Assembly (NCBI GenBank): GCA_964596675.1
Contig: CAZQUZ010000007.1
Location: 1-64,000 of the forward strand
Reading direction: 5' to 3'
DNA length: 64,000 bases
From: JAGOMW01 sp964596675
GTDB lineage: Bacteria; Patescibacteriota; Gracilibacteria; BD1-5; UBA2023
The translations under genes and the position numbers were made by a program. Shown one piece after another: positions 1-10,054 of this stretch. Every line of letters begins with the position of its first letter. Position 1 is the first letter of the stretch. The notes below the pieces were generated by a model, which saw only the letters and a list, made by a program, of their open reading frames with translations, had not been told where the DNA came from and made no database searches.

Positions 1-2
1 TC

Positions 3-3000
3 GGTCCACGCAAGAACTATGAGTGTGCATGTGGTAAGTACAAGCGTATCCGCTATAAGGGTGTCATCTGTGAGCGATGTGGTGTAGAAGTCACGACATC
101 TCAGGTTCGTCGCCAGCGTACTGGTCATATCGAGCTCGCAGCTCCTGTGGCACATATCTGGTATCTGAAGTCTGTCCCATCTCGTACGGGACTCCTCCTC
201 GACATATCAGTCAAAAAGCTCGAACAAGTCGTCTACTTTGCATCATATATCGTCACAGATGTGTATGAAGATAAAAGAGATGAGTCACTCAAAGAGCTCG
301 AGAATGCCTATAAAAATCAGAAAGTAACACTCCAGAAAGAAGTCCAGCAGACTGTCGGAGAACTCACACTTCAACTCGAAGAAAAGAAAATCTCGAAAAA
401 AGAGTTCGCAGAGCTCGAAACTATCAATACTCGTCGTATCGATGAACTCGATACCGAGTATGCGAAGCTTCGTGATCTCCTTAAGTCCCTCAAGGAAGCA
501 GAGGTAATCGGGGAGCTCGATTATCGTATCTTATATGAGAAATTTCCTCATGTGTTTAAGGGTGGTACTGGTGCTGAGCATCTCAAACTCCTTCTCGAAC
601 GCATCGATCTCAAGGAATTTATTGCAGCCAATCAGGCTGAGCTCAAAATCGCTCCAAAAAGCAAGCATAAGAAAATCCTCCAGAAACTAAAACTCGCTTC
701 TTCTCTCTTTAAGAGTGAACAGCGTCCTGAGAACTTTATCCTCGCAGCACTCCAGATCCTCCCTCCAGATCTCCGTCCGATGATCCAGCTCGACGGTGGA
801 CGCTTTGCTTCGAGTGACCTCAATGATCTCTATCGTCGTGTCATCAATCGTAATAATCGTCTCCGTAAGCTCACTGAGCTCGGTGCGCCAGACGTCATCC
901 TGAAAAATGAAAAACGTATGCTCCAGGAAGCAGTGGATATGCTCCTCAATGGTGATGTCCGCTCGAATCGCCCTGGTTACACGACGGCTACGAAGAAGAA
1001 ACTGAAGTCTCTCGCTGATATCCTCAAGGGTAAACAGGGGCGATTCCGTCAGAATCTCCTCGGTAAGCGTGTAGACTACTCAGGACGTAGTGTGATCGTC
1101 GTCGGTCCTCAGCTCCAGATGAACGAGTGTGGTCTCCCGAAATCTATGGCACTTACTCTCTTTAAGCCATTTGTCATCGGAAAACTCATCGAACGTGAAT
1201 ACGCATACAATGTAAAACACGCAGAAAAAATCATCGAAGAACATACGAAAGAAGTATGGGATACACTCGATGAAGTCATCGAAGGAAAATACGTCCTCCT
1301 GAACCGTGCTCCGACACTCCACCGTCTCGGTATCCAGGCATTCCGCCCAGTACTCATCGATGGTAAGGCTATACGTCTTCACCCACTTTGTTGTACTGCG
1401 TTTAATGCGGACTTCGACGGTGACCAGATGGCGGTCCATCTCCCACTCACTATGGAGGCACAAAACGAGGCATCATCACTCATGGTGACATCGAAAAACA
1501 TGCTCAATCCATCGAATGGTGAGCCAATCGTGGCTCCATCTCAGGATATGATCCTCGGATGTTACTACCTCACGAAGATAGATCCAGAAGATCAGAAATA
1601 TGTCTTCGGAAATGGTGACGATGCTATGGCGGCATATGAGAATAAGATCATCACGCTCCATACTCCGATAAAGCTCCGTGTCGATGGTCAGATCCTCGAT
1701 ACGACATATGGTCGCTTTCTCTTTAATGAGATCCTCCCAGATGAGATTCGCTACGTAAATGAAACTATCGGTAAGGGTGGTGCGAAGAAGATCCTTTCTC
1801 GCTCATTCGAACTCTTCGGAAGTGAGCCGACAGCATACCTCGCAGACGCTATCAAAAATATCGGATTCAAGTATGCGACACTTTCAGGCCTTACAGTATC
1901 GATTTTCGATATGGTGATCCCAGATGAGAAATACGGATTCGTCAAAGAGGGTGAAGAAAAAATCAAAGAAATCCAAAAAGCGCACTGGCATGGTCTCGTC
2001 ACAGAAGATGAGCGCTACCTCCAGTCGCTCCAGGCATGGAGTGGAGTGAAGTCTCGTATCGAAAAAGAGATGAAAAAGAATTTCGATCACAAAAATCCTA
2101 TCTATAACCTCGTGGACTCAGGTGCCCGCGGTAACTGGGGAAATGTGACACAGCTCTGTGGTATGAAGGGTCTCGTAGTATCGCCTACTGGTAAGACTAT
2201 CGAGCTCCCGATCAAGTCGAATCTGAAAGAAGGATTCTCTACGCTCGAGTACTTCATCGCGACACACGGATGACGTAAGGGTAAGGCAGATACCGCTCTG
2301 AAAACGGCTCAGTCAGGATACCTCACTCGTCGTCTCGTCGATGCAGCACAGAATATCCTCGTTCGTGAGAATGACTGTCATACACTTCAGTATGAAGAAT
2401 TCGATCGAGAAGAGTCAAAAACACTCTTCGGTGATACATTCGAAAATAAGATCTACGGTAAGTTCTCAGCACAGGATGTCCTCGATGCTGCTGGTAAGGT
2501 CGTCATCTCTGCTGGTACACTCATCACGAAAGATGTCCTCAAAGATATCCTCGCCTCTACTGCTACGAAGGTCGCAGTCCGCTCTGTGCTCACCTGTGAG
2601 ACAGAAGAAGGTGTATGTCAGAAGTGTTATGGTCTCGATCTCGCGACAGCAGATGTCGTCGCTATCGGTACTCCAGTCGGTATTATCGCTGCTCAGTCTA
2701 TCGGTGAACCAGGTACTCAGCTCACGATGCGTACATTCCACTCGGGATGAGTCGCAAAAGAGGGTGGAGATATCACGGCAGGTCTCTCTCGTGTGGAGGA
2801 GCTCCTCGAGGCACGTAATCCGAAATACCTCGCAGAAATCGCTCCATTCGATGCGCGTATCACACATATCGAAAAGGAAGGTGGCGAAGTAAAAATCGGA
2901 CTCGAAGCACTCTCGAAACAAACACGTGAATACTATACTGGTGAAGTCGAGATGAATATCCTCGTGAAAAAAGGAGATACCGTCGAGCTCAAGCAGATCA

Positions 3001-3752
3001 TCGCGAAATGAAAAGAGTCAAAACAAAAGATCCAAGCACTCCAGCCAGGTCGTGTCGTGAAAGTGACAGATGATGTCATCACGATCGAGGATCTTGCTCC
3101 AGAGGTCGTCGAGTATACAGCTCCGGCAGGACGCAACCTCCTCGCGAAAGAGGGTGACACGGTCAAAATCGGTGCGAAAATCACTGAAGGACACGTCAGT
3201 CTCCAGTCTCTCATGGATACGGCTGGTTCTCTTGCTGCAGAGTTCTATATCGTAAATGATATCAAAGAAATCTACTCATCTCAAGGTCAGACAGTAAACG
3301 CGAAGCATATCGAGCTCATCGTACGTCAGATGTTCTCGAAGGTACGTATCACGAATGCTGGTGACTCTACATTCTTCCCTGGAGATATCGTGGATATCAT
3401 CCGCTTCTCGAAGGAGAATCGTGAGCTCCGCGCGGCAGGTCACAAAGAGGCTATCTGAGTTCAGATGCTCCTCGGTCTCACGAAGATATCACTCTTCACA
3501 GAGTCATGGCTCTCGGCTGCGTCGTTCCAGGAGACAGTCCGTGTACTCGTCGATGCGTCTACGTCTCGAAAGGTCGACCACCTCGAAGGACTCAAGGAAA
3601 ATGTGATTATCGGTCGTCTCATCCCGACTCTCGGATACTTCGAGAACAATCGTGATGTTGGTGAATTCTTCTCACATGAGTCAGACGGTGATACTCCATC
3701 GTTCGATGATTCTCATTTTGAGATTACGACAGCGAGCACGAGTCTCGTATAG
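3..3752 (+). CDS. rpoC: DNA-directed RNA polymerase subunit beta' (5' truncated by window edge)
   Basis: Catalytic beta' subunit of RNA polymerase. The visible 1249 residues start in the N-terminal zinc finger (Cys 8, 10, 23 and 26) and include the active-site motif NADFDGD near residue 467, which binds the catalytic Mg2+. The second zinc site (CETEEGVCQKC) precedes the conserved GEPGTQLTMRTFH segment. Four in-frame TGA codons (2271, 2748, 3009, 3456) must be read through. Those at 2271 (ATHG-G-RKG) and 2748 (FHSG-G-VA) lie in near-invariant segments where glycine or alanine is expected, so UGA = Gly. Only the first few dozen residues are missing. Only four UGA codons in 1250 is sparse compared with accessory genes here. 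The gene ends with TAG and is followed by a terminator; rpoB would be expected just upstream. Confidence 0.98.
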
Positions 3753-3778
3753 TTCGCGTAAAAAGCTTTGTAAAAATA

Positions 3779-3809
3779 AAAATCCCTTCGGTCAGGAAGG
3801 GATTTTTTT
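3779..3809 (+). terminator. Rho-independent terminator after rpoC
   Basis: A 9-bp inverted repeat (AATCCCTTC / GAAGGGATT) with a 6-nt loop is followed by a T run. It lies 27 nt after the rpoC stop and just before the cyclase gene, so it closes the rpo operon. Confidence 0.88.
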
Positions 3810-3826
3810 GCGATTTCTCGAAATAT

Positions 3827-4864
3827 ATGATATGGTATTTCCATATGCCAAATCGTATCTCCCACATCAATCAGAATATTTTTATAGGATTTGTTCTCTT
3901 AAACCTTGTTTGTATAGGATATTTTTCATATATTGATCCTGAAAAATGGATGATATATGGAGTATTTTTGATGAATTTATTTTTACTCTGGTATCATATC
4001 GCTCAGAATACTCGCTTCTGGAAAGAACATGAAGAGCTCTTTAGTCATTTTTCAGAATTTATAAAACATAATACTACACCAACACTTTTTCCTGAATGAT
4101 GAAAATTCGATGAAAATGCTAGATTTCTCTCTCTATTTAAGCGTACATATATAGAGCAAAATCTTCTCAAAAAAGACTATAAAGAGTTGGCATCTGTTTT
4201 CGAAAAATTTATCCCGAAGAAAATCCATGATGAAATCGGATTTCGCTGATATGAGCGTATTGTTCTCGGTACAGCAGTGAGTAAGACACTGACTATCATG
4301 TTTCTCGATATTATGGGATTCGCGACTGCGAGCACACAGATGCATAATCCCTATCGTACGCTCGTACTACTCAATATATACTTCGATGGTATCGGTGATA
4401 TCGTGGAGAAATATGGAGGATATATCGATAAATATCTCTGAGATGGTATACTTATCATCTTCGATAAAACAGCGACAGATGATGTGCTCAGGTCGGCTAT
4501 AGAGATAGAGGAATTTATAAAACAATTCCAGGTAGGAGCGAGTGGTCGTCAGATACGTGTCGGTATCGGTATCAATAGATGAGAAGTGACTCTCGGTACT
4601 ATCGGTACAAAAAAACGTATGGAAGCTACAGTCATCGGAGAAGCGGTAAATATCGCAGCGAGACTCGAGCACCTCACTCGCACGTACGATGCGGGCATCA
4701 TCCTGAGTGACTCTGCATATAAAAATATTATCGATGAATCCCTCTTTGGTATAAAATTCCTCGCTGATGAAACGATAAAATGACATACAGATCCTATACG
4801 GCTCTATGGGGTCGATAATTATTCTCCGAAGGTCGTCTCTCTCGAGATAGAAAAAATCGCATAG
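3827..4864 (+). CDS. Membrane-anchored class III adenylate/guanylate cyclase
   Basis: Predicted to make a cyclic nucleotide from ATP or GTP. Two N-terminal hydrophobic segments (about residues 15-60) precede a linker and a class III cyclase catalytic domain (about 145-330). Visible motifs are FLDIMGF with the first metal-binding Asp, YIDKYLGDGI with the second, and the C-terminal GTIGTKKRMEATVIGEAVNIAARLE segment typical of the family. Five or more UGA codons must be read as Gly, including the one in YLGDG. The start could be ATG 3827 or ATG 3845; the second gives a more usual N-terminus. No effector gene lies nearby. Substrate specificity (ATP or GTP) cannot be decided by eye. Family assignment is firm. 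Confidence 0.9.
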
Positions 4865-4868
4865 AGGG

Positions 4869-4896
4869 TTGCATTCTCTCATGTCATACCTATACT
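4869..4896 (+). promoter_or_regulatory. Leaderless promoter of ung
   Basis: TTGCAT, 16-nt spacer, TATACT. The -10 box ends 7 nt before the ung ATG at 4904, so the predicted transcript starts at or within a base or two of the start codon. It partly follows the stop of the cyclase gene. Confidence 0.7.
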
Positions 4897-4903
4897 CCTC
4901 TGT

Positions 4904-5569
4904 ATGACTGTCCGTATCCATCCATCTTGGCTCAGCGTCCTCGAGACTCAGTTCGAAGAGCCATACTGGCATGAGCTCACGGAGTTCATAAAAAAAGAGT
5001 ATACCTCTACATCATGCTTTCCTTTGGGGAAAAATATATTCCGAGCGTTCGATATGACATCATTCGAGTCAGTGCGGGTCGTCATCCTCGGGCAAGATCC
5101 ATACCATACCCCCTGAGCCGCTATGGGGCTCTCATTTTCTGTTCCGGATGGCTCTCGTCCGCAGCCGAGCCTGCGAAATATATTCATCGAGCTCGAGTCT
5201 GATATCGGAGAGAGGCGTACCTCGACTGACCTGTCTGACTGGGCAGAGCAGGGAGTACTCCTCCTGAACTCTGTCCTCACTGTCAGGCAGTGAGAGCCTG
5301 CATCGCATCAGGGAAAGTGATGGGAAGTATTCACCGATGCTGTCATCCATACGCTCTCGCGAGAGCGCTATGGAGTCGTGTTCATCCTCTGGGGTGCCTA
5401 TGCTATATCGAAACAGTCACTCATCGACGAGACTCGACATCATATCATCACGAGTCCACATCCGAGTCCATTTTCTGCGTATAAGGGATTTTTTGGTTCT
5501 CGACCATTTTCTCGGACGAATGCGTATCTCCGTGAGCAGGGAAGTGCTGAGATAGTGTGGGTGAAATAA
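4904..5569 (+). CDS. ung: Uracil-DNA glycosylase
   Basis: Family 1 uracil-DNA glycosylase, which removes uracil from DNA as the first step of base excision repair. The 221 residues show the catalytic water-activating motif GQDPYHTPGAAMGLSF near residue 63 (general base Asp), the LLLN segment and the C-terminal leucine-loop motif HPSPFSAYKGFFG near residue 185. Length matches the family (about 220). In-frame UGA codons at 5114, in PYHTP-G-AAMG, and in the VRQ-G-EP and GK-G-WE segments all sit at glycines conserved in the family. The N-terminus (MTVRIHPSWLSVL) matches typical Ung starts and follows a leaderless promoter. Confidence 0.97.
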
Positions 5570-5625
5570 ATTTGATTTCGGCGAACTTTCGCAGATAATG
5601 GATATATCTTTTTATCCTCATCTCT

Positions 5626-6354
5626 ATGTATAAGAAAAAAACTCCTGCAGCTGCGAAAAAACCGATTTCTCCATGGATCGTGAGTTCGAGCACACTCGTG
5701 ATAGTCTGTCTGATAGAGTATTTTTTCTCATTTCCATCGTCATTTCTGCACTCGGATTTCCTCTCTACACTGAGAGATGAGCCTATGGTCTGTACTCAGG
5801 AGTATGCGCCACTCTGTGGTGAGGATGGTGAGACCTATGCAAATAGCTGCTATGCGAAGGTAGCCCATGTCACCGTAGCTCATGTGGGGGAGTGTGAATC
5901 TGATCGCTGAGAAGATGCTGACGGTGCTATCCCTATCACAGTAGTTCCATCTACACCGACAGACGATACTCCATCGACAGATATACTCACTCCGACAGCT
6001 GCGCTCGATGTCACATCGCTCGATACGACTCGTTATCGTCTCTATGAGAACACTATCTACGGATATAAGGTCGCCCTCCCGAAGTATGCCTACTATCAGG
6101 GTGGACTCTCCGTAGACAAGAAGAGTCATATCCTCGCTATCGATACGACGGCATCTGGTGTAGAGAGTATAGATACCACGCTCATCCGTATGATATATCA
6201 GCCTGCGGGAGCTCCAGAGAGCTATACGACTCCACGAGCTCGTATCTCTCTCTCGGGTGGTGCGACCGTCATCCTCGAGTATACAGAGCCTCTCTCAGTA
6301 AAATGACAGGAAATCGCAGATACTATCATATCGAGTATAATTTCGACGAAATAA
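5626..6354 (+). CDS. Secreted or anchored protein with a Kazal-type inhibitor domain
   Basis: 242 residues. A short basic N-terminus and one hydrophobic segment (about 17-37) suggest export with a membrane anchor. A Kazal-like module follows at about residues 55-92 with the pattern C...PLCGEDGETYANSCYA...GEC, as in small serine-protease inhibitors. A Thr/Pro/Asp-rich linker and a C-terminal region of about 120 residues without recognisable domain follow. Two UGA codons are read as Gly (5908 and near the C-terminus). Its TAA stop directly abuts the stop of the convergent DUF45 gene. Kazal identity rests on the Cys spacing and the CGxDGxTYxNxC core; inhibitory activity is inference. Confidence 0.75.
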
Positions 6355-6945
6355 CTACATCTCCTCACTTCGAGGAGATTTTTTGAGCGCTCTCACGCGC
6401 TCCTCATAGTCTGGCATCCACTCATAGACGAGTGACCAGAACTTCGCACTATGATTCGCATGGGTGAGGTGTGCGAGCTCATGGATGATGACCGCATCTA
6501 TCGTCTCTCTCGGATACGCGACGAGTCTATATGAGAATGACAGATTCCCTCGACTACTACATGACCCCCAGCGTGTACGAGCGCTATTTATGCGAATATT
6601 CGCGATAGTGCGTCACAGTGACTTACCATGAGAGAGACGGGGTAGGGTAGTGGAGATGTACTCTCTGAGAGCATCTTTCGAGAGCTGTACTATCTCCGTC
6701 TCGGTGAGACCTCATCGCTCATATCGCACGCCGAAGATATGATAGTATCATTCGAGGGATTTTTGCTCTCTATACTTCTCTCGCATACGACCCGTATGCT
6801 TCTCTATCCATGATGACTTCTCATGGAGAAATACGTCTATCTTCTCGGTACTATACCGCATCGGCGCACGCACGATAATCTCTCCACTCTGTCCTATCTG
6901 TATAGCGAGCGTACGACGAGATGAGCGTATGAGAGTATACTCCAT
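6355..6945 (-). CDS. YgjP-like (DUF45/M48-type) metallopeptidase
   Basis: 196 residues. The C-terminal half shows the YgjP/DUF45 signature: RWGSCSSRGNLSFSYRL followed by the zinc-binding helix VIIHELAHLTHANH (HExxH with a third His), then FWSLVYEWMPDYEE. Family members are cytosolic, SprT-like putative zinc proteases with no well-defined substrate. Three UGA codons are read as Gly. The start ATG immediately follows the mntP stop codon (6946-6948), so the two are co-transcribed. The last codons contain an inverted repeat (ATCTCCTC / GAGGAGAT) followed on the plus strand by T's, which may also terminate the convergent Kazal gene. Confidence 0.88.
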
Positions 6946-7509
6946 CTAGAAAAATATATGCTCTATAAGTATCTTTATGCCTATGGTCACGAGGATGAAT
7001 CCTCCGATTATCTCAGCGTATTTCCCGATTTTTTCTCACCACTTTTTTCAAAATTCGATACCGAGAAATGACAGCAAAAATGTGACTATACCGATAATGA
7101 TAGCTGGTATGACGATACTATCTGTAGTAGCCGTCAGAGATATCCCGACTGCCAGCGCATCGATACTCGTGGCTATACCGAGCATGATGAGCGACTTATA
7201 TCCGAATCTATTTTCTATGATCTTCTCCTCCCCTCATCATTTCCATCATTCATAGGACATATTCGCACCGATATAAGAAAGGAGGATAAAAGCTATCCAA
7301 TGGTCATAGTGCTCGATACTTGATGAGAAAAAACTCGCGAAAGTAAAACCTATCACAGGCATAATCGCCTGAAAAAAACCAAATATTCATGCCATTTTTA
7401 GAGCATTTTGGATATGGATTTTTTTTTCAGATATACCTGCCACCACAGAAACAGCGAATGCATCGGCTGCTAAAGAAAGGGCAATAAAAAGTATCGTGAT
7501 ACTACTCAT
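6946..7509 (-). CDS. mntP: Manganese efflux pump MntP
   Basis: Six-helix inner-membrane protein of the MntP (YebN) family, which exports Mn2+. The two internal repeats each carry the signature acidic motif: SLAADAFAVSVVAG near residue 15 and GIATSIDALAVGIS in the second half. 187 residues fits the family (about 190). Six UGA codons are read as Gly. It lies in a minus-strand operon behind two small basic proteins; its stop codon abuts the start of the DUF45 protease. No yybP-ykoY riboswitch was seen upstream. Confidence 0.93.
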
Positions 7510-7518
7510 AAATATAGG

Positions 7519-7713
7519 TTATCTCCCGCGACCAGCAGCGCGACCGGGTCTCTGCTTATTCGGAGGGCTGAACTTCGCAGCATTCCCACCGAATTTGCTC
7601 GTGTTCTGTGGGCCGAATCGTGAGATTTTTTTCGCTGGAGGGATAGAGGGTTTCGGTGTGTCAGTATGGTCTGTATCGAGTGTGTCCTCGGATACGTCGA
7701 GTTCGTCAGTCAT
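7519..7713 (-). CDS. Small basic Pro/Gly/Arg-rich protein
   Basis: 64 residues with an acidic N-terminal half (many Asp, Glu and Thr) and a basic, aromatic-poor tail (SKFGGNAAKFSPPNKQRPGR) ending in RGR. No family is recognised. It ends with TAA 10 nt before mntP starts and begins 24 nt after the next small gene, so it is probably in the same operon. The tail resembles that of its neighbour (K-F/Y-G, KFS, NK-x-R), which hints at a paralogous pair. A nucleic-acid-binding tail is a guess from composition only. Low-complexity sequence makes the call tentative. Confidence 0.5.
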   Translation of the reverse strand: MTDELDVSEDTLDTDHTDTPKPSIPPAKKISRFGPQNTSKFGGNAAKFSPPNKQRPGRAAGRGR

Positions 7714-7737
7714 AGGTGAGTGATAGGGTATAAAGTA

Positions 7738-7914
7738 TTATTTTTTGCCGGCTTGGCGACCTTTGTTCCCGATGGCCTTATATCGGCGAGATCCTCCTGG
7801 GCCGTATTTGCTCGGTCACTGCAGGCTAAATTTCGGAGCTTTTTTCAGTTCGATGGCTTCGAGTCGAGCATTTTCGGCTTCTTCATCGACGAGATGTGGT
7901 GGGAGGTGAGACAT
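7738..7914 (-). CDS. Small basic protein, first gene of the mntP operon
   Basis: 58 residues: a short amphipathic N-terminus (HLPPHLVDEEAENARLEAIE) and a Lys/Gly/Arg-rich C-terminus containing KYGPGGSRRYKAIGNKGRQ. One UGA is read as Gly in SLQ-G-PSKYG. No family recognised. The ATG lies 6 nt behind a TATACT -10 box, giving a leaderless start and marking this as the first gene of the minus-strand operon leading to mntP. It shares the F/Y-G, K-rich tail style with the following gene. It may bind RNA or DNA, but this is inference. Confidence 0.5.
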
Positions 7915-7920
7915 ATGAGT

Positions 7921-7949
7921 AGTATATAGAAAAAATAGAAAAACTCCAA
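7921..7949 (-). promoter_or_regulatory. Leaderless promoter of the mntP operon
   Basis: Minus strand: TTGGAG, 17-nt spacer, TATACT, then 6 nt to the ATG at 7914. It is back to back with the promoter of the plus-strand gene at 8015. Confidence 0.6.
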
Positions 7950-7952
7950 TAT

Positions 7953-7981
7953 TTGCATCAAGAGAAAATATATGCTATTCT
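7953..7981 (+). promoter_or_regulatory. Extended -10 promoter of the secreted protein gene at 8015
   Basis: TTGCAT, 17-nt spacer, TATTCT preceded by TGC (extended -10). The ATG is 33 nt downstream, so this transcript has a short AT-rich leader and no purine-rich Shine-Dalgarno motif. Confidence 0.6.
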
Positions 7982-8014
7982 AGAGAGGTATTTTATATCA
8001 TTATATTATTTTTT

Positions 8015-9097
8015 ATGAGAAATACTCTTTCGGTATCTGCGACTCAAAATATTTTGAGTCATACTGGCTTACGTCGTTCATTTTTTATCGGTCTCGGACT
8101 CGCAGTCGGTATCGGTACGACTTTTTATGCCTATAGTGCTGATGATGCAGCGGTCTCACGTATCGTGACGATGGTACAGAGTCAGTGTAAGGCTGATACA
8201 GCATGTATCGCCCAGGTATCTACGAATCTCGAACGTTCTGTAGATACACTCACTCAGGTTATAAAAAAACTCAAAGCTCTCCCATCAGCCCAATCTACAT
8301 CGAGCACGCCGACTACTCCTAGTACTCCGACTCCTGCGACCCCAGGTACAGCAGCATCTCTCACAGTAAAGCCAACTATCACTGTCTCACGCACAGCATC
8401 ATCATCGTCACCATCTATCCAGGAAGAGGGTGCTGAGTATATCGTCACATGGAAAGTGACGGGAGCGGTCGCAAAGATAGGATATGAATGTTATATAAAA
8501 AATAATAAGTATGCGTCTGGTATCGGGCTCACACCGACAGAAAAGGTGCGTGGTGTATTTATGTTACCAGGAGCTCACTCATGTCGATGGACAGCATATG
8601 ATGCATCGAATAAATCTATCGCAGAAGCATTCGAGCAGTTTACTGTGCGTGAAAAGAGAGTACCTACTACGACACCATCTACGACAATCGGAGGTGCTGC
8701 TACGAGTCCTGCTGGTACAGTCACTCCTCCAGCGACTACCTCATCAGGAATAGTCCAGTCAGATATGGGATGTTACTATAGAGAGTCAGGCGTACTCGAT
8801 CCTCGTGATATGACATTCCCAGATGGTACCCCTACGAAATATCTAAAACATGCGGGTCGTATGGAGCTCATATCTTCCCAGTTCGGGTGCCGTAGTGTCG
8901 AATTTTATTGCCAAAATAAAACTCTTTCTGCACAATCATCTTCTCCACTCCCACTCTCACGCACTATGCTCGCGAAGACAGGTACGAGAGAGCCGATCTA
9001 TGTGATATATGGAGTGAGTGGTAGCGCCTATCTCGGTCGTGATCCCGCATCATGTAAGAGATCTCAGGAGTACCAAAAACTCTTTCCAGGTCAGTAA
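8015..9097 (+). CDS. Exported protein of unknown function with Pro/Thr-rich linkers
   Basis: 360 residues. The N-terminus has a hydrophobic segment (about residues 23-42, FFIGLGLAVGIGTTFYAY) fitting a signal or anchor helix. A helical region with two Cys, a Ser/Thr/Pro-rich linker (about 95-130), an Ig-like beta segment (ITVSRTASSS ... YIVTWKVTGAV ... GYECYIKNNK), a second Thr/Pro linker and a Cys-containing C-terminal domain follow. No UGA codons occur. The mosaic of linkers and small domains suggests a cell-surface or pilus-associated protein. No family is recognised with confidence. A strong terminator follows the TAA. Confidence 0.8.
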   Translation: MRNTLSVSATQNILSHTGLRRSFFIGLGLAVGIGTTFYAYSADDAAVSRIVTMVQSQCKADTACIAQVSTNLERSVDTLTQVIKKLKALPSAQSTSSTPTTPSTPTPATPGTAASLTVKPTITVSRTASSSSPSIQEEGAEYIVTWKVTGAVAKIGYECYIKNNKYASGIGLTPTEKVRGVFMLPGAHSCRWTAYDASNKSIAEAFEQFTVREKRVPTTTPSTTIGGAATSPAGTVTPPATTSSGIVQSDMGCYYRESGVLDPRDMTFPDGTPTKYLKHAGRMELISSQFGCRSVEFYCQNKTLSAQSSSPLPLSRTMLAKTGTREPIYVIYGVSGSAYLGRDPASCKRSQEYQKLFPGQ

Positions 9098-9099
9098 AA

Positions 9100-9130
9100 A
9101 AATCCCCCGTCATTCGGGGGATTTTTTTAT
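9100..9130 (+). terminator. Rho-independent terminator
   Basis: Stem AATCCCCCG / CGGGGGATT, 5-nt loop, then a T7 run. It ends the plus-strand gene at 8015 and overlaps the last codons of the convergent gene. Confidence 0.9.
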
Positions 9131-9873
9131 CGTATATCGGTGATATGTCTGATATACTCTAGAGTATCCTGCTGTATCTGAACGATGGCTTTCGGGAGTC
9201 TGGCATCATCTCCGACGAATACTTCGACTGTACCTGGCATTTCTACTCATGGTATACGTGTGACTCATAGTATTTTTTCGGTATTCTTGGGACCATTTTT
9301 TAGGATGATATCGAGCTCTCTACTCGTGCCGATAGCATGTATGATACCAAAAGTTCCATCTGGAAATTTTGCATTATATACAGGGCGAGAACCTAGTCTG
9401 AAAGAGTCACTCCAGACATAGAGAGCACTCTTTTCACCAGAAAGTCGCTCGATCTTTACTACGGTATTCATGAGATCTCATACCGTATCACGATCATTCG
9501 AGATGAGTGCTTTTTTACCTCCTTTCACAGACATCACCCTATAGAGTCTGCCGTTTAGTTCCCTGAGATGATCCGTTCTCCATATTTTTATCGGTTTATC
9601 GTTTTTCCCGATAGGGAGGTATCATGTCTGAGTGAGATCTCATGGAGTCATAGGACTACTATCGAGTCGGAGTATAGGTCTTTCATAGGCTCATCATCGG
9701 AGATAGTCTATCATAGGGTGGAAGTCTTCACGTTTGCCTCAGGCCGATAGGTGTGTATGATAGGATGCTATACTATCACCATAGCCTACGATACGGAGTT
9801 CTGTATTCGGGATTTCCAGAGGATTCTGGATGATGATATCAGGAGTGATGGCTGGATGAGACTCTAGAGGCAT
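9127..9873 (-). CDS. Hypothetical, probably exported protein
   Basis: At least 248 residues from ATG 9873; not recognised. The reading frame stays open upstream and encodes a strongly hydrophobic stretch (LYIYHLLIILSISTI) just before this ATG, so the true start may be a non-ATG codon upstream and the protein may carry a signal peptide. Eight or so UGA codons are read as Gly. The C-terminal half (from about residue 140) contains beta-rich segments such as KSALYVWSDSFRLGSRPVYNA and GTVEVFVGDDARLP. Its end overlaps the terminator of the convergent gene. Confidence 0.65.
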
Positions 9874-10054
9874 GATAGTAGATATGGATAGTATTATCAG
9901 TAGATGATAAATATATAATCTATTATGTCAATATATTTTATAGAATCATAACTTATCCTATCTTTTTACCTATCTTCGAGATAATATTGTTCGCGCGCTC
10001 GACCCCCATAGACTCGACGGAGGTATATTGAAAGGGGATTGGAAGTCAAAGAAA

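Noticed and set aside
2271..2273. TGA codons in rpoC and most other genes taken as frameshifts, pseudogenes or selenocysteine
   Set aside because: They are in frame, occur in nearly every conserved gene, and fall on conserved glycines; no frame change or Sec-family protein is involved. UGA = Gly explains all of them.
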